A stretch of 64,000 nucleotides of DNA, taken from positions 62,001 through 126,000 of the forward strand of contig CAVOUI010000005.1 of assembly GCA_963699525.1 (NCBI GenBank), read 5' to 3'. Below the pieces are notes generated by a model. That model worked only from the letters and a program-made list of their open reading frames with translations, was not told the origin of the DNA and searched no databases. Below are positions 52,827 to 61,647 of this stretch, one piece after another. Origin of the DNA: SG8-41 sp963699525. Its GTDB lineage: Bacteria > Pseudomonadota > Gammaproteobacteria > Burkholderiales > SG8-41. Position 1 is the stretch's first letter, and each line of letters opens with the position of its first letter. Position numbers and translations under genes: made by a program.

Positions 52827-52852
52827 AAAAAGCCCCGGGATTGCCGGGGCTT
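52827..52852 (-). terminator. Terminator of rpoH (bidirectional form)
   Basis: AAGCCCCGG (52830-52838) pairs with CCGGGGCTT (52844-52852) around a 5-base loop. On the minus strand it ends in a run of T (52827-52831), directly downstream of rpoH; on the plus strand it can also stop sco transcription. Confidence 0.88.
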
Positions 52853-52872
52853 CTTCCTGCGCGTGAGGTGGA

Positions 52873-53727
52873 TTACGCTGCCTGGGCGCCGATCGCGTTC
52901 TTCATCCGCGCCATCGCCTTCGACTCGATCTGCCGGATGCGCTCGGCGGAGACGCCGAATTCCGCGGCGAGATCGTGCAGCGTCGCCGATTCCTTCTCGC
53001 GGAGCCAGCGCGCTTCGATGATGCGGCGGCTGCGCGGGTCGAGGCTCGCGAGCGCGCGCTCCAGGCCTTCGCCGCGCAGGCGCGCGGTCTGCTCGTGCTC
53101 AAGGAGCCGGCCGGGCTCGGCATCTTCCGCCACGAGATAGGAGATCGGCGCGAACGCCTCTTCCTCGTCGTCGCCGACGGGCTCGAGCGCGATGTCCCTG
53201 CCCGCGAGGCGCGTTTCCATCTCGACCACCTCCTCGGGCTTGACGCCGAGCTGGCGGGCGACCGATTTGGCTTCCTCCACCCCGAGGCTCGCGAGGCCGC
53301 TCTTCAGGCTCCGCAGGTTGAAGAAGAGCTTGCGCTGCGCCTTGGTGGTGGCGATCTTCACGATGCGCCAGTTGCGCAGGACGAACTCGTGGATTTCGGC
53401 GCGGATCCAGTGCACGGCGAACGACACCAGCCGCACGCCACGCTCCGGATCGAACCGCTTCACTGCCTTCATGAGGCCGATGTTTCCTTCCTGGATGAGG
53501 TCCGCCTGCGGAAGCCCGTATCCCAGGTAGCCGCGCGAGATCGCGACGACGACGCGCAAATGCGCGAGGACCAGCTCGCGCGCAGCCTCCAGGTCGCCCG
53601 CGCCGTGGTAGCGGCGGGCAAGCTCCCGTTCCCGCTCCACGCTGAGGAGCGGGAAGCTGTTGACGGTCTGGATGTAGGTTTCCAGGCTGCCCGCAGCCGA
53701 CGGGACCGGTAAAGCCAAGCTCGTCAT
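52873..53727 (-). CDS. rpoH: RNA polymerase heat-shock sigma factor RpoH (sigma-32)
   Basis: RpoH directs RNA polymerase to heat-shock promoters. The 284-residue protein has region 2 with LIQEGNIGLMKAVKRFDPERG, the RpoH box QRKLFFNLR that separates it from other group 3 sigma factors, and a region 4 helix-turn-helix (TLHDLAAEFGVSAERIRQIE). The start ATG 53727 follows GAAGGGGG. A CIRCE-like operator and a sigma-E-like promoter lie just upstream. It is downstream of ftsX as in the classic ftsYEX-rpoH order. Confidence 0.97.
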   Translation of the reverse strand: MTSLALPVPSAAGSLETYIQTVNSFPLLSVERERELARRYHGAGDLEAARELVLAHLRVVVAISRGYLGYGLPQADLIQEGNIGLMKAVKRFDPERGVRLVSFAVHWIRAEIHEFVLRNWRIVKIATTKAQRKLFFNLRSLKSGLASLGVEEAKSVARQLGVKPEEVVEMETRLAGRDIALEPVGDDEEEAFAPISYLVAEDAEPGRLLEHEQTARLRGEGLERALASLDPRSRRIIEARWLREKESATLHDLAAEFGVSAERIRQIESKAMARMKNAIGAQAA

Positions 53728-53751
53728 GGTGACCCCCTTCTGGGCGCTATG

Positions 53752-53778
53752 TTAGCACTCCAGACATGAGAGTGCCAT
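53752..53778 (-). promoter_or_regulatory. CIRCE-like operator (HrcA site) upstream of rpoH
   Basis: TTAGCACTC (53752-53760), nine bases of spacer, then GAGTGCCAT (53770-53778) match the CIRCE consensus TTAGCACTC-N9-GAGTGCTAA in 16 of 18 positions, with the exact spacing. It lies 25-51 bases ahead of the rpoH start. CIRCE is bound by the repressor HrcA. No hrcA gene is in the window. Confidence 0.85.
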
Positions 53779-53793
53779 TTCCTGTAAAAGTTC
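53767..53793 (-). promoter_or_regulatory. Sigma-E-like promoter of rpoH
   Basis: On the minus strand GAACTT (complement of 53788-53793) is followed after 16 bases by TCTCA (complement of 53767-53771). The sigma-E consensus is GAACTT-N16-TCTGA. The -10 lies inside the CIRCE-like site, so HrcA would compete with polymerase. Confidence 0.6.
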
Positions 53794-53887
53794 ATTCCAT
53801 TCATGGGGTTAAGGTAAATTTTTGACCTGGAAATGGCCTCAAATCAGAGGGTTGGGATCCCCGGGGGACCGACGACAGCGGGGCCGC

Positions 53888-54796
53888 CTAACGTGGCTCG
53901 ATTGCCGCGAGATGCCGGTTGACCGAGAGCCAGGACCCCATCCACCCCAAGGCGGCCGAGAAGACGAGCAGGCTCCCGCTATCCGCCAGGCCGAGCTGAC
54001 GCAGCTCGATCGGGGCGGCATAGAGGCGGGAGAGGTCGGCGAGCGCGCCGTTCAGGATGTACACGACCGTCCAGATGATCGCCCAGGCCGTGAGCCCGCC
54101 GGCGAGCCCCTGCAGCGCCCCGTAATACAAGAACGGCCGCCGGATGAACGAATCGGTCGCGCCGACGAGCTTCGAGACCTCGATCTCCTCGCGCCGGGTG
54201 AGGATCTGCAACCGGATGGTGTTGAACGTCACGGCGACCAGCGCGAACGCGAACACGGTCGCGAGCAACGTGACGGCGAGCAGAGCCGCCCTCAGACCGG
54301 CTTCGAGGCGCCGCGCCCACTCGGCGTCGAGCTGCACGTGCGTGACCTTGGGCCAGCCGCGCATCTCGTCGCGCAGCCGTTCCAGGGTCTCCGGCGCGGT
54401 GTCCTGCGGCAGCACCACGAATGCGTCCGGCAGCGGATTGCCAGGCAGGCTGTCGACGACATCGGCGAGCCCGGTGCTGGCCTTGAGCTCCTTCAGCGCC
54501 TGGTCGCGCGGCACGAAGCGTGCTTCGCGCACCGCCGGGTGGTTCTCCAGGCGCGCCGCGATGCGCTTGACGTCGCCGGGGCCGGCATCCAGCGCGAGGA
54601 ACACGGAGAGCTGCGGATCGGAACCGAGCGTGCGCGCGAGCCCCTCCAGATTGACGATCACGACGTAGAGCCCGACCGGCAGCGCGAGAGCGACGCCGAT
54701 GACGCTTACGTTGAGGAGCGTCGCGACCGGCGTGCGCAGGAGCCGCGCGAGCGTCGTGCGCAGTGCATCGAGGTGGTTCCAGATCCAGGTCCTCAC
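53888..54796 (-). CDS. ftsX: Cell division protein FtsX
   Basis: FtsX is the membrane part of the FtsEX complex that controls peptidoglycan hydrolases at the septum through EnvC. The 302-residue protein has four membrane helices (about 22-45, 170-195, 222-245, 270-290) and a large periplasmic loop between the first and second. It starts at GTG 54796, overlapping the ftsE TGA as GTGA. Confidence 0.95.
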   Translation of the reverse strand: MRTWIWNHLDALRTTLARLLRTPVATLLNVSVIGVALALPVGLYVVIVNLEGLARTLGSDPQLSVFLALDAGPGDVKRIAARLENHPAVREARFVPRDQALKELKASTGLADVVDSLPGNPLPDAFVVLPQDTAPETLERLRDEMRGWPKVTHVQLDAEWARRLEAGLRAALLAVTLLATVFAFALVAVTFNTIRLQILTRREEIEVSKLVGATDSFIRRPFLYYGALQGLAGGLTAWAIIWTVVYILNGALADLSRLYAAPIELRQLGLADSGSLLVFSAALGWMGSWLSVNRHLAAIEPR

Positions 54797-55452
54797 GCTG
54801 CCCCCGCGACTCGCCCTTCCTTCAGCACCACCAGCCGCGGCTTCATGCGCACCGCGAACGAGGCATCGTGGGTGGCGATCACCACGGTCACGCCGACCTG
54901 GTTGAAGGAGCGGAACAGCTCGCCGATGGCGGCGGCGTACGCGGCGTCGAGATTGCCGGTCGGCTCGTCGGCGAGCAGGATCGAGGGCCGGTGCACGATG
55001 GCGCGCGCGATGGCGAGCCGCTGCTGCTCTCCGCCGGAGAGCCTGACCGGGTGAACCTTCTCCTTGGCGAGCAGGCCAACCTTGTCGAGCGCCGCGCGCG
55101 CCCGGCGCGCCGCCTCGCGACGCTCGAACCCGGTGACCGCGAGCGGCAGCATCACGTTGTCGAACGCCGAGCGGTCGAAGAGCAGCTTCTGGTCCTGGAA
55201 AATGAGGCCGAGCTTCCGGCGCAGGAAGGGCACCGCGCGCGGGCGCAACGCCCCCACGTTCTGGCCGCTGACGACGACACTGCCGGTCGTCGGCCGCTCG
55301 ATGGCCGCCATGAGCTTGAGCAGGGTGCTCTTGCCAGCCCCGGAAGGCCCGGTGATGAACACGATTTCACCGGCTTCGATCGTCAAATTGACGTTGCGCA
55401 GCGCTTCCAGTCCGCCGGGGTAGCGCTTGGTGACATGACTCAACGAAATCAT
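54793..55452 (-). CDS. ftsE: Cell division ATP-binding protein FtsE
   Basis: FtsE is the ATPase of FtsEX. From ATG 55452 it has 219 residues, with Walker A GPSGAGKST, Q-loop LIFQDQKLL, signature LSGGEQQR and Walker B ILLADEPTGNLD. An in-frame extension to 55515 is not conserved. It overlaps ftsX. Confidence 0.96.
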   Translation of the reverse strand: MISLSHVTKRYPGGLEALRNVNLTIEAGEIVFITGPSGAGKSTLLKLMAAIERPTTGSVVVSGQNVGALRPRAVPFLRRKLGLIFQDQKLLFDRSAFDNVMLPLAVTGFERREAARRARAALDKVGLLAKEKVHPVRLSGGEQQRLAIARAIVHRPSILLADEPTGNLDAAYAAAIGELFRSFNQVGVTVVIATHDASFAVRMKPRLVVLKEGRVAGAA

Positions 55453-55475
55453 GTGGTTACGCGGGGTAGCGGGCT

Positions 55476-55491
55476 GTGAGTGAGCACTCAC
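55476..55491. repeat. Short inverted repeat between ftsY and ftsE
   Basis: GTGAGTG and CACTCAC are separated by two bases, in the 59-base gap between ftsY and ftsE. No function is evident. Confidence 0.4.
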
Positions 55492-55511
55492 GGGAGCGGC
55501 TCCTGACGGTG

Positions 55512-56474
55512 TCAATCGAAGAGCGCCGCGACGAACTCGCCGGCATCGAACGGGCGGAGATCGTCGAGTCCCTCGCCGACGCCGGCAAAACGCACCGGGA
55601 TCGGCCGCTCCCTCGAGGAGATGGATCGCAGGTGTGCGATGGCCGCGAGGACGCCGCCCTTGGCGGTGCCGTCGAGCTTGGTCACGATGAGCCCGGTGAC
55701 GCCGATCGCATCGTCGAACGCCCGCACCTGAGCGAGCGCATTCTGGCCGGTATTGGCGTCGAGCACGAGCAGCACCTCATGCGGCGCGCCCGGGAGCGCC
55801 TTGCCGACGACGCGCTTCACCTTCTTGATTTCCTCCATGAGGTGCAGCTGGGTCGGCAGCCGTCCCGCGGTATCCGCCAGCACCACGTCCGTGCCGCGGG
55901 CCACCGCGGCCTTGACCGCGTCGAAAATGACCGCGGCTGGATCCCCGGATTTCTGGGCGATGACCGCGACCCGGTTGCGCTCGCCCCATGAGGCCAGCTG
56001 CTCGCGTGCCGCCGCGCGGAACGTGTCGCCGGCGGCGAGCAGAACGGACTTGCCGCGGCCCTGGTAATAGTGGGCGAGCTTGCCGATCGAGGTGGTCTTG
56101 CCGCTGCCATTCACGCCCGCGAGCATGATCACGAACGGGCGATGGGCGTCGACCTCGAGCGGCTGGGCGATCGGCTCGAGCAGCTCGCGCAGCGCTTCCT
56201 GCAGCGCCAGGCGCAGCTGCGTGGAATCGGTGAACCCCTCTCGCCGCGCCCGTGTCCGCAGCTCGGCGAGCAGATGGGTGCTGGCCGCGACGCCGACGTC
56301 CGCGCCGATCAGCGCGGATTCCAGTTCTTCATAGAGCGCCTCGTCCAGGGGGCGCGCCGTCCCCAGCAGCCGCGCGAGCCGGCCACCGAGCTGCTGGCGC
56401 GTCTTGGCGAGCCCGTCCCGCAGGCGCGCGAACCAGCGGCCACCGTCGGTGGAAGAAGCGGGAGAACTTAACAC
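55512..56474 (-). CDS. ftsY: Signal recognition particle receptor FtsY
   Basis: FtsY receives ribosome-SRP complexes at the membrane. The 320-residue protein has a short N-terminal part and NG domain: GVNGSGKTTSIGKLA (G1), DTFRAAAREQL, DTAGRLPTQLHLM (G3) and TKLDGTAKGG (G4). The acidic A domain of E. coli FtsY is almost absent. It starts at GTG 56474. Confidence 0.96.
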   Translation of the reverse strand: MLSSPASSTDGGRWFARLRDGLAKTRQQLGGRLARLLGTARPLDEALYEELESALIGADVGVAASTHLLAELRTRARREGFTDSTQLRLALQEALRELLEPIAQPLEVDAHRPFVIMLAGVNGSGKTTSIGKLAHYYQGRGKSVLLAAGDTFRAAAREQLASWGERNRVAVIAQKSGDPAAVIFDAVKAAVARGTDVVLADTAGRLPTQLHLMEEIKKVKRVVGKALPGAPHEVLLVLDANTGQNALAQVRAFDDAIGVTGLIVTKLDGTAKGGVLAAIAHLRSISSRERPIPVRFAGVGEGLDDLRPFDAGEFVAALFD

Positions 56475-56590
56475 GCGCCGGGCAGTCTAGATGCGGGTAG
56501 TGGAATCGATGCTGGCAGCCATTGTGGATGGCCGGCATCCGAGTGGATACAATTCTAGCCTGAATTTCACACCTTCCGAAGCGCATCCCC

Positions 56591-57970
56591 ATGTCAATGT
56601 TGAAGCGTCTGCTGTTCGCGCTGCTCGTGCTGGCGCTGCCCGCGAGCCAGGGCATTGCCGCAGGCGACACCGCCGAGCGCAAGCTCGAAAACGGCATGCG
56701 CGTAATCGTCAAGACCGACCAGCGCGCGCCCGTGGTGGTGGTGATGGTGCTCTACCAGGTGGGCAGCGTGGACGAGGTGAACGGCGCGACCGGCCTCGCG
56801 CACGTGCTCGAGCACATGATGTTCAAGGGCACGGCCAGCACGCCGGCGGGGGAGTATTCGCGCGCCATCGCGGGTGCGGGCGGTCGCGACAACGCGTTCA
56901 CCAGCAACGACTATACGGGCTATTTCGCCGTCCTGCAGAAGTCGCGCCTCGAGCTCGCCCTGCGGCTCGAGGCCGACCGCATGGCGAATCTCACGCTTTC
57001 CCCCGAGGAGTTCGCGAAGGAGATCAAGGTGGTGATGGAGGAGCGCCGGCTGCGCACCGATGACCGCCCGCGCGCGCTGGTGTACGAGCAGCTGATGGCG
57101 ACGGCGCTGACCGCGCATCCCTATCGCAAGCCGGTCATCGGCTGGATGAACGATATCGAGAACCTGCGGGTCGAGGACACGCGGGATTTCTACCGCAAGT
57201 GGTACGCCCCCAACAACGCGACGCTGGTGGTGGTGGGCGACGTGGAGCCGGATGATGTCGTGGCGCTTGCGCAGAAGTATTTCGGCCCGATTCCGGCGCG
57301 CGCGCTCCCCGAGCGCAAGCCGCAGGAGGAGCCGGCCCAGCTCGGCCTGAAGCGCGTGAGCGTCAAGGCGCCGGCGGAGCTGCCGTACGTGCTGATGGCG
57401 TTCCGCGGGCCGGCGCTGCGTGATCCCGAGCGCGACTGGGAGCCGTACGCGCTGGACATGCTGGCGGCGGTGCTCGACGGCAGCGAGGCGGCGCGGCTGA
57501 ACCGCACCCTGGTGCGGGAGGAGAAGATCGCGAACTCGGCCGACGCGAGCTACGACTCGGTCGCGCGGGGCCCGGGCTTCTTCTACCTCAGCGCGACGCC
57601 GACGCCGGGCCGGAGCGCGGCGGACGTCGAGCAGGCCCTGCGGCGCGAGATGGCGAAGATCATCGAGAAGGGCGTGAGCCAGGAGGAGCTCGATCGCGTC
57701 AAGGCCCAGGCGGTGGCGGCGCAGGTCTTCGAGCGCGACTCCATGTTCTTCCAGGCGCGGCAGATTGCGTCGCTGGAATCGGCGGGCATCTCGCACCGCA
57801 CGCTCGACCTGCAGCTGAAGAAGCTGCGCGAGGTCACGCCCGAGCAGGTCCAGGAGGTCGCCCGCAAGTACTTCCGGGACGATGTCCTGACGATCGCGAC
57901 GCTCGATCCGCAGCCGCTCGAGGGGGCGCGGCGCGCGAGACCGTCCCTGCCGGTCCGGCACGCGCAGTAA
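56591..57970 (+). CDS. M16 family zinc peptidase
   Basis: The protein of 459 residues has a signal peptide (LLFALLVLALPASQGIAA) and the inverted zinc motif HVLEHMMFKGT (HxxEH), with the downstream glutamate in EIKVVMEERRLR. Two M16 domains are predicted (about 25-240 and 240-455). It is probably periplasmic and acts with the next gene's product as a pair. It is divergent from ftsY. Confidence 0.94.
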   Translation: MSMLKRLLFALLVLALPASQGIAAGDTAERKLENGMRVIVKTDQRAPVVVVMVLYQVGSVDEVNGATGLAHVLEHMMFKGTASTPAGEYSRAIAGAGGRDNAFTSNDYTGYFAVLQKSRLELALRLEADRMANLTLSPEEFAKEIKVVMEERRLRTDDRPRALVYEQLMATALTAHPYRKPVIGWMNDIENLRVEDTRDFYRKWYAPNNATLVVVGDVEPDDVVALAQKYFGPIPARALPERKPQEEPAQLGLKRVSVKAPAELPYVLMAFRGPALRDPERDWEPYALDMLAAVLDGSEAARLNRTLVREEKIANSADASYDSVARGPGFFYLSATPTPGRSAADVEQALRREMAKIIEKGVSQEELDRVKAQAVAAQVFERDSMFFQARQIASLESAGISHRTLDLQLKKLREVTPEQVQEVARKYFRDDVLTIATLDPQPLEGARRARPSLPVRHAQ

Positions 57971-57980
57971 GGGAATCCGC

Positions 57981-59306
57981 GTGCACCTGCGTCTAATTGT
58001 GGTTGCCGCAATGCTGCTCGCGGAGCCGGCGCTTGCGATCCTGCCGATCCAGCAGTGGCAGGCCACGAGCGGGGCTCGCGTCTACTTCGTGGAAAATCAC
58101 GACCTGCCGATGCTCGACGTCAGCGTGGAGTTTCCGGCGGGTTCCGGCTACGACCAGCGGGCGAAATCGGGCGTCGCCAGCATGACGCAGCGCCTCCTGA
58201 CGAGCGGGGCGGAGGGCATGAGCGAGGACGACGTCTCGCGCCAGCTCGCCGATATCGGGGCGCAACTCGGGGGGCGCCTCGACGCCGACCGCGCCGGGCT
58301 CTCGGTGCGCACGCTTTCGAGCGAAGCCGAGCGGCGACGGGCGATCGACATCGTCGCGCGGTCGCTGCGCGCGCCCTCCTTTCCGGCCGAGGTGCTGAAC
58401 CGGGAGAAGGTGCGTCTGGTGGGGTCCCTCAAGGAGGCCGATACCAAGCCCGAAACCATCGTCTCCCGCACGTTCTACCGCCTGGCTTATCGCGACCACC
58501 CCTATGCCCTGCGCTCGAGCGGCGAGGTCGAGTCGGTCGAGGGCATCACGCGCGAGGATCTGCTGGCGTTTTACCGGAGCCACTACGCCGCGCGCTATGC
58601 CGTGGTGGCGTTGATCGGTGATGTCACGCGCGCCCAGGCCGAGGAAATTGCCGAGGAGTTGACGCGCGGACTGCCCGAAGCCAGCGGGAAGGAGCCGGAG
58701 CTGCCGCCGGTCGATCCCCTGGCGCAGGCGGCGACCCGCACGGTACCGCATCCTGCCGCCCAGGCGCACATCCTGATCGGGTCGCCGGGCGTCGCACGCG
58801 CCGACCCGGACTACATCGCGCTCTACGTCGGCAATTTCGTGCTCGGCGGCGGCGGATTCGTCTCGCGCATCACGGAAGAGGTGCGCCAGAAGCGAGGGCT
58901 CGCTTATTCGGCCTCCAGCTATTTCTATCCTCTGCAGCGCAAGGGACCGTTCGTGATCAGCATGCAGACTCGCAGCGACCAGGCGGGGGAGGCGCTCAAG
59001 GTGGCGCGCGCGACGCTCGCGACATTCATGAAGAACGGGCCCACCGCGGAAGAGCTGGAAGGGGCGAAGCGCAACATCGTTGACGGCTTTCCGCTGCGCA
59101 TCGACAGCAACCGCAAGATCCACGAGCACCTCGCCCTGATCGGCTTCTACCGCCTGCCGCTCGACTACCTCGAGGATTTCGTGCAGCGCGTCGAGCGCGT
59201 CTCCGCCGCCGAGATCCGCGACGCCTTCCGGCGCCACGTCGACCCTGCCCGCATGGTGACGGTCGTGGTCGCCGGCGACACCCCGAAGCAGGTCGACGCG
59301 CGCTGA
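57981..59306 (+). CDS. M16 peptidase-like protein without zinc motif
   Basis: The 441-residue protein starts at GTG 57981, 10 bases after the first M16 gene. A signal peptide is followed by two M16 domains; where HxxEH is expected there is SMTQRLLTSG, so it should be inactive. It has the R/Y pair in AYSASSYFYPL that active partners use for substrate binding. Heterodimers of an active and an inactive M16 subunit are known in the family. Confidence 0.92.
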   Translation: MHLRLIVVAAMLLAEPALAILPIQQWQATSGARVYFVENHDLPMLDVSVEFPAGSGYDQRAKSGVASMTQRLLTSGAEGMSEDDVSRQLADIGAQLGGRLDADRAGLSVRTLSSEAERRRAIDIVARSLRAPSFPAEVLNREKVRLVGSLKEADTKPETIVSRTFYRLAYRDHPYALRSSGEVESVEGITREDLLAFYRSHYAARYAVVALIGDVTRAQAEEIAEELTRGLPEASGKEPELPPVDPLAQAATRTVPHPAAQAHILIGSPGVARADPDYIALYVGNFVLGGGGFVSRITEEVRQKRGLAYSASSYFYPLQRKGPFVISMQTRSDQAGEALKVARATLATFMKNGPTAEELEGAKRNIVDGFPLRIDSNRKIHEHLALIGFYRLPLDYLEDFVQRVERVSAAEIRDAFRRHVDPARMVTVVVAGDTPKQVDAR

Positions 59307-59334
59307 CGCCCGCACCCGGCCGCGCCGCGATCCC

Positions 59335-59889
59335 ATGACCCGCAACCGGGTGCGCATCATCGGCGGGGCGTGGCGCAGCCGGCTCCTCGCCTTTCCGCCG
59401 CGCCCGGAGCTCCGCCCGACGCCGGACCGGGTGCGCGAGACCGTCTTCAACTGGCTGGGTCAGGATCTCACCGGCCGGAGCTGCCTCGATCTCTTCGCCG
59501 GCAGCGGGGCGCTGGGATTCGAAGCGGCCTCGCGCGGCGCCCGGCGCGTGGTGATGGTCGAGCACGACGCGGCCATCTTCCGCGCGCTCGAAGCGAGCCG
59601 CACCGCGCTGGACGCCTCGGCTGTGGAACTCAAGAGAGCGGATGCGCTAGAATTCCTGCGCGCCGAGGATGGCGTCTATGACGTTGTCTTCGTCGACCCG
59701 CCGTACCGGTCCGACCTCTGGCCGCGGGTGGCGCCGCTGCTGCCGCGGCACCTTGCCCCGCAGGCGCTCGTCTACCTCGAGCGCGCCGGCCGCGCCGGGC
59801 CGCTGCCGGGATGGGAATTGTGGCGGCAGGGCCGGGCGGGGCAGGTTGCCTATCAACTCTTGAAGCGGGCTGAGCGAGGTCTTCCATGA
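59335..59889 (+). CDS. rsmD: 16S rRNA (guanine966-N2)-methyltransferase
   Basis: RsmD methylates G966 of 16S rRNA. The 184-residue protein has GGAWRSRLLAFPP and RPTPDRVRETVFNWL, SAM motif LDLFAGSGALGFEA and the catalytic DPPY in FVDPPYRSD. It starts at ATG 59335 and overlaps coaD by four bases. Confidence 0.96.
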   Translation: MTRNRVRIIGGAWRSRLLAFPPRPELRPTPDRVRETVFNWLGQDLTGRSCLDLFAGSGALGFEAASRGARRVVMVEHDAAIFRALEASRTALDASAVELKRADALEFLRAEDGVYDVVFVDPPYRSDLWPRVAPLLPRHLAPQALVYLERAGRAGPLPGWELWRQGRAGQVAYQLLKRAERGLP

Positions 59890-60380
59890 ACCACAAGGCG
59901 GTTTACCCTGGAACCCTGGACCCGATCACGCTCGGCCATGAGGACCTGATCCGGCGCGCAGCGCGCCTGTTCGACTCGGTGATCGTCGCGATCGCCGACT
60001 CGACCACGAAACGCCCCTTCTTCACCCGCGATGAGCGCGTGGAGCTGGCGCGCGCCGTCCTGAAGGACCTGAAGAACGTGGAAGTCATCGGATTCTCGGG
60101 CTTGCTGATGAAGTTCGTGCGGGAGCACAAGGTGCGGGTGGTGGTGCGGGGCCTGCGCGCGGTGTCGGACTTCGAGCACGAGTTCCAGCTCGCAGGCATG
60201 AACCGCGGCCTGTATCCCGATGTCGAGACCCTGTTTCTCACGCCCGGCGAGCAGCACATGTTCATCTCCGCAACCATCGTGCGCGAGATCTCGATCCTGG
60301 GCGGCGACGTCAGCAAGTTCGTCCCGCCGCTGGTCGCCCGGCGCTTGAAGGCGAAGATCAAGCAGCTCGGCGGCAGATAA
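59886..60380 (+). CDS. coaD: Phosphopantetheine adenylyltransferase
   Basis: CoaD transfers AMP to 4'-phosphopantetheine, the fourth step in CoA synthesis. The 164-residue protein has YPGTLDPITLGHEDLIRRA (TxGH nucleotide site), VVRGLRAVSDFEHE and the ISATIVREI motif. The ATG overlaps the rsmD stop. Confidence 0.97.
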   Translation: MNHKAVYPGTLDPITLGHEDLIRRAARLFDSVIVAIADSTTKRPFFTRDERVELARAVLKDLKNVEVIGFSGLLMKFVREHKVRVVVRGLRAVSDFEHEFQLAGMNRGLYPDVETLFLTPGEQHMFISATIVREISILGGDVSKFVPPLVARRLKAKIKQLGGR

Positions 60381-60486
60381 CGAGCGGAGGGGAACTGGCC
60401 CCTTCCGGCGATCCATCGGAGCCTTCCCGTTCCCCCCGCACCCCCCACATCACAATGAGCCATCCTTCGCCGTTTCATATTCCCCT

Positions 60487-60756
60487 ATGGCGTTGAAGAT
60501 CACCGAGGAGTGCATCAACTGCGACGTGTGCGAGCCGGAGTGCCCGAACGACGCGATCTCGCAGGGCGAGGAGATCTACGTCATCGACCCCCGAAAGTGC
60601 ACCGAGTGCGTCGGGCATTTCGATGAGCCGCAGTGCGTGAAGGTCTGCCCCGTGGATTGCATCCCGAACGATCCGCGGCACGTCGAGACGAAGGAGCAGC
60701 TCTACGCGAAGTATTTGCGCCTGACCGGGCGCAAGGAAGTGGCCAGTAACCAGTGA
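60487..60756 (+). CDS. YfhL-type 2[4Fe-4S] ferredoxin
   Basis: The 89-residue ferredoxin has two cluster motifs: CINCDVCEPECP and CTECVGHFDEPQCVKVCPVDC; the longer loop in the second is typical of the YfhL/Alv type. The C-terminal helix contains HVETKEQLYAKY. It follows coaD after about 105 bases; the electron partner is not clear. Confidence 0.95.
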   Translation: MALKITEECINCDVCEPECPNDAISQGEEIYVIDPRKCTECVGHFDEPQCVKVCPVDCIPNDPRHVETKEQLYAKYLRLTGRKEVASNQ

Positions 60757-60804
60757 TAGGGCTGGCAGGCCGGCCCTTCCGGTCACTGACCACCTGTTCC
60801 TTTA

Positions 60805-61623
60805 TCACGCTTTCTGGCACCTCGGGCAGTAGAACGTCGAGCGCTGCCCCTGGCGGATGCCCCTGATCTTTGTTCCGCAGCGCGTGCACGGCTCGCCGGC
60901 GCGATCGTAGACCAGGAACTGGCTCTGGTAATTGCCGGCCATGCCGTCGCTCGCCACGTAATCCCGCAGGCTGCTTCCGCCCGCGCCGATGGCCAACTCG
61001 AGCGTCTCGCGGATTTTCGCTGCAAGCACCGAGCAGCGCTCGCGGCTCAATCGTCTCGCGGCCATGCGCGGCGATGTCCCGGCGCGGAACAGCGCCTCGT
61101 TGGCGTAGATGTTGCCGAGCCCCGCGACCGCGTGGCTGTCCATCAGCACGTGCTTGATCGCGGCTCCGCGGTTGCGGGTGGCTGCGTACAACACCGACCC
61201 ATCGAAGGCGGCGGATAGCGGCTCGGGGCCGATGTCCCTGAGGAGGGGGTGCGCAAGCGCGTCTCCAGCCCGCCACAGCACCAGCCCGAAGCGACGCGGA
61301 TCGCGCAGCCGGACCACGGTCCCATTGTCCAGCACCAGGTCGATATGATCGTGCGGGGTGGGCGCAGCGTCGTCGCGCACCACCCACAGGCGTCCCGACA
61401 TGCCGAGGTGCACGATCAGCGTGCCCGTTCCGCAATCGACCAGCAGGTATTTGCCGCGGCGCTCGAGCGAGCGGATGATTGCGCCCGCGACGAGTTGCGG
61501 CAGCCGGCGCGGCACCGGCTGGCGCAGCCGCCGGTCGCGCACCACGACGGTCCGGATGCGCTGGCCGACGAGGAGCTTCTCCAGCCCGCGCCGTGTCGTC
61601 TCGACTTCCGGTAGTTCAGGCAC
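60805..61623 (-). CDS. mutM: Formamidopyrimidine-DNA glycosylase
   Basis: MutM removes 8-oxoguanine from DNA. The 272-residue protein has the N-terminal PELPEVETT with catalytic proline, a helix-two-turn-helix region (VAGLGNIYANEALF), and a zinc finger CTRCGTKI...YCPRC. It is convergent with the ferredoxin. Confidence 0.97.
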   Translation of the reverse strand: MPELPEVETTRRGLEKLLVGQRIRTVVVRDRRLRQPVPRRLPQLVAGAIIRSLERRGKYLLVDCGTGTLIVHLGMSGRLWVVRDDAAPTPHDHIDLVLDNGTVVRLRDPRRFGLVLWRAGDALAHPLLRDIGPEPLSAAFDGSVLYAATRNRGAAIKHVLMDSHAVAGLGNIYANEALFRAGTSPRMAARRLSRERCSVLAAKIRETLELAIGAGGSSLRDYVASDGMAGNYQSQFLVYDRAGEPCTRCGTKIRGIRQGQRSTFYCPRCQKA

Positions 61624-61647
61624 CGGTCACCGGTCTGCAGCCACGAG

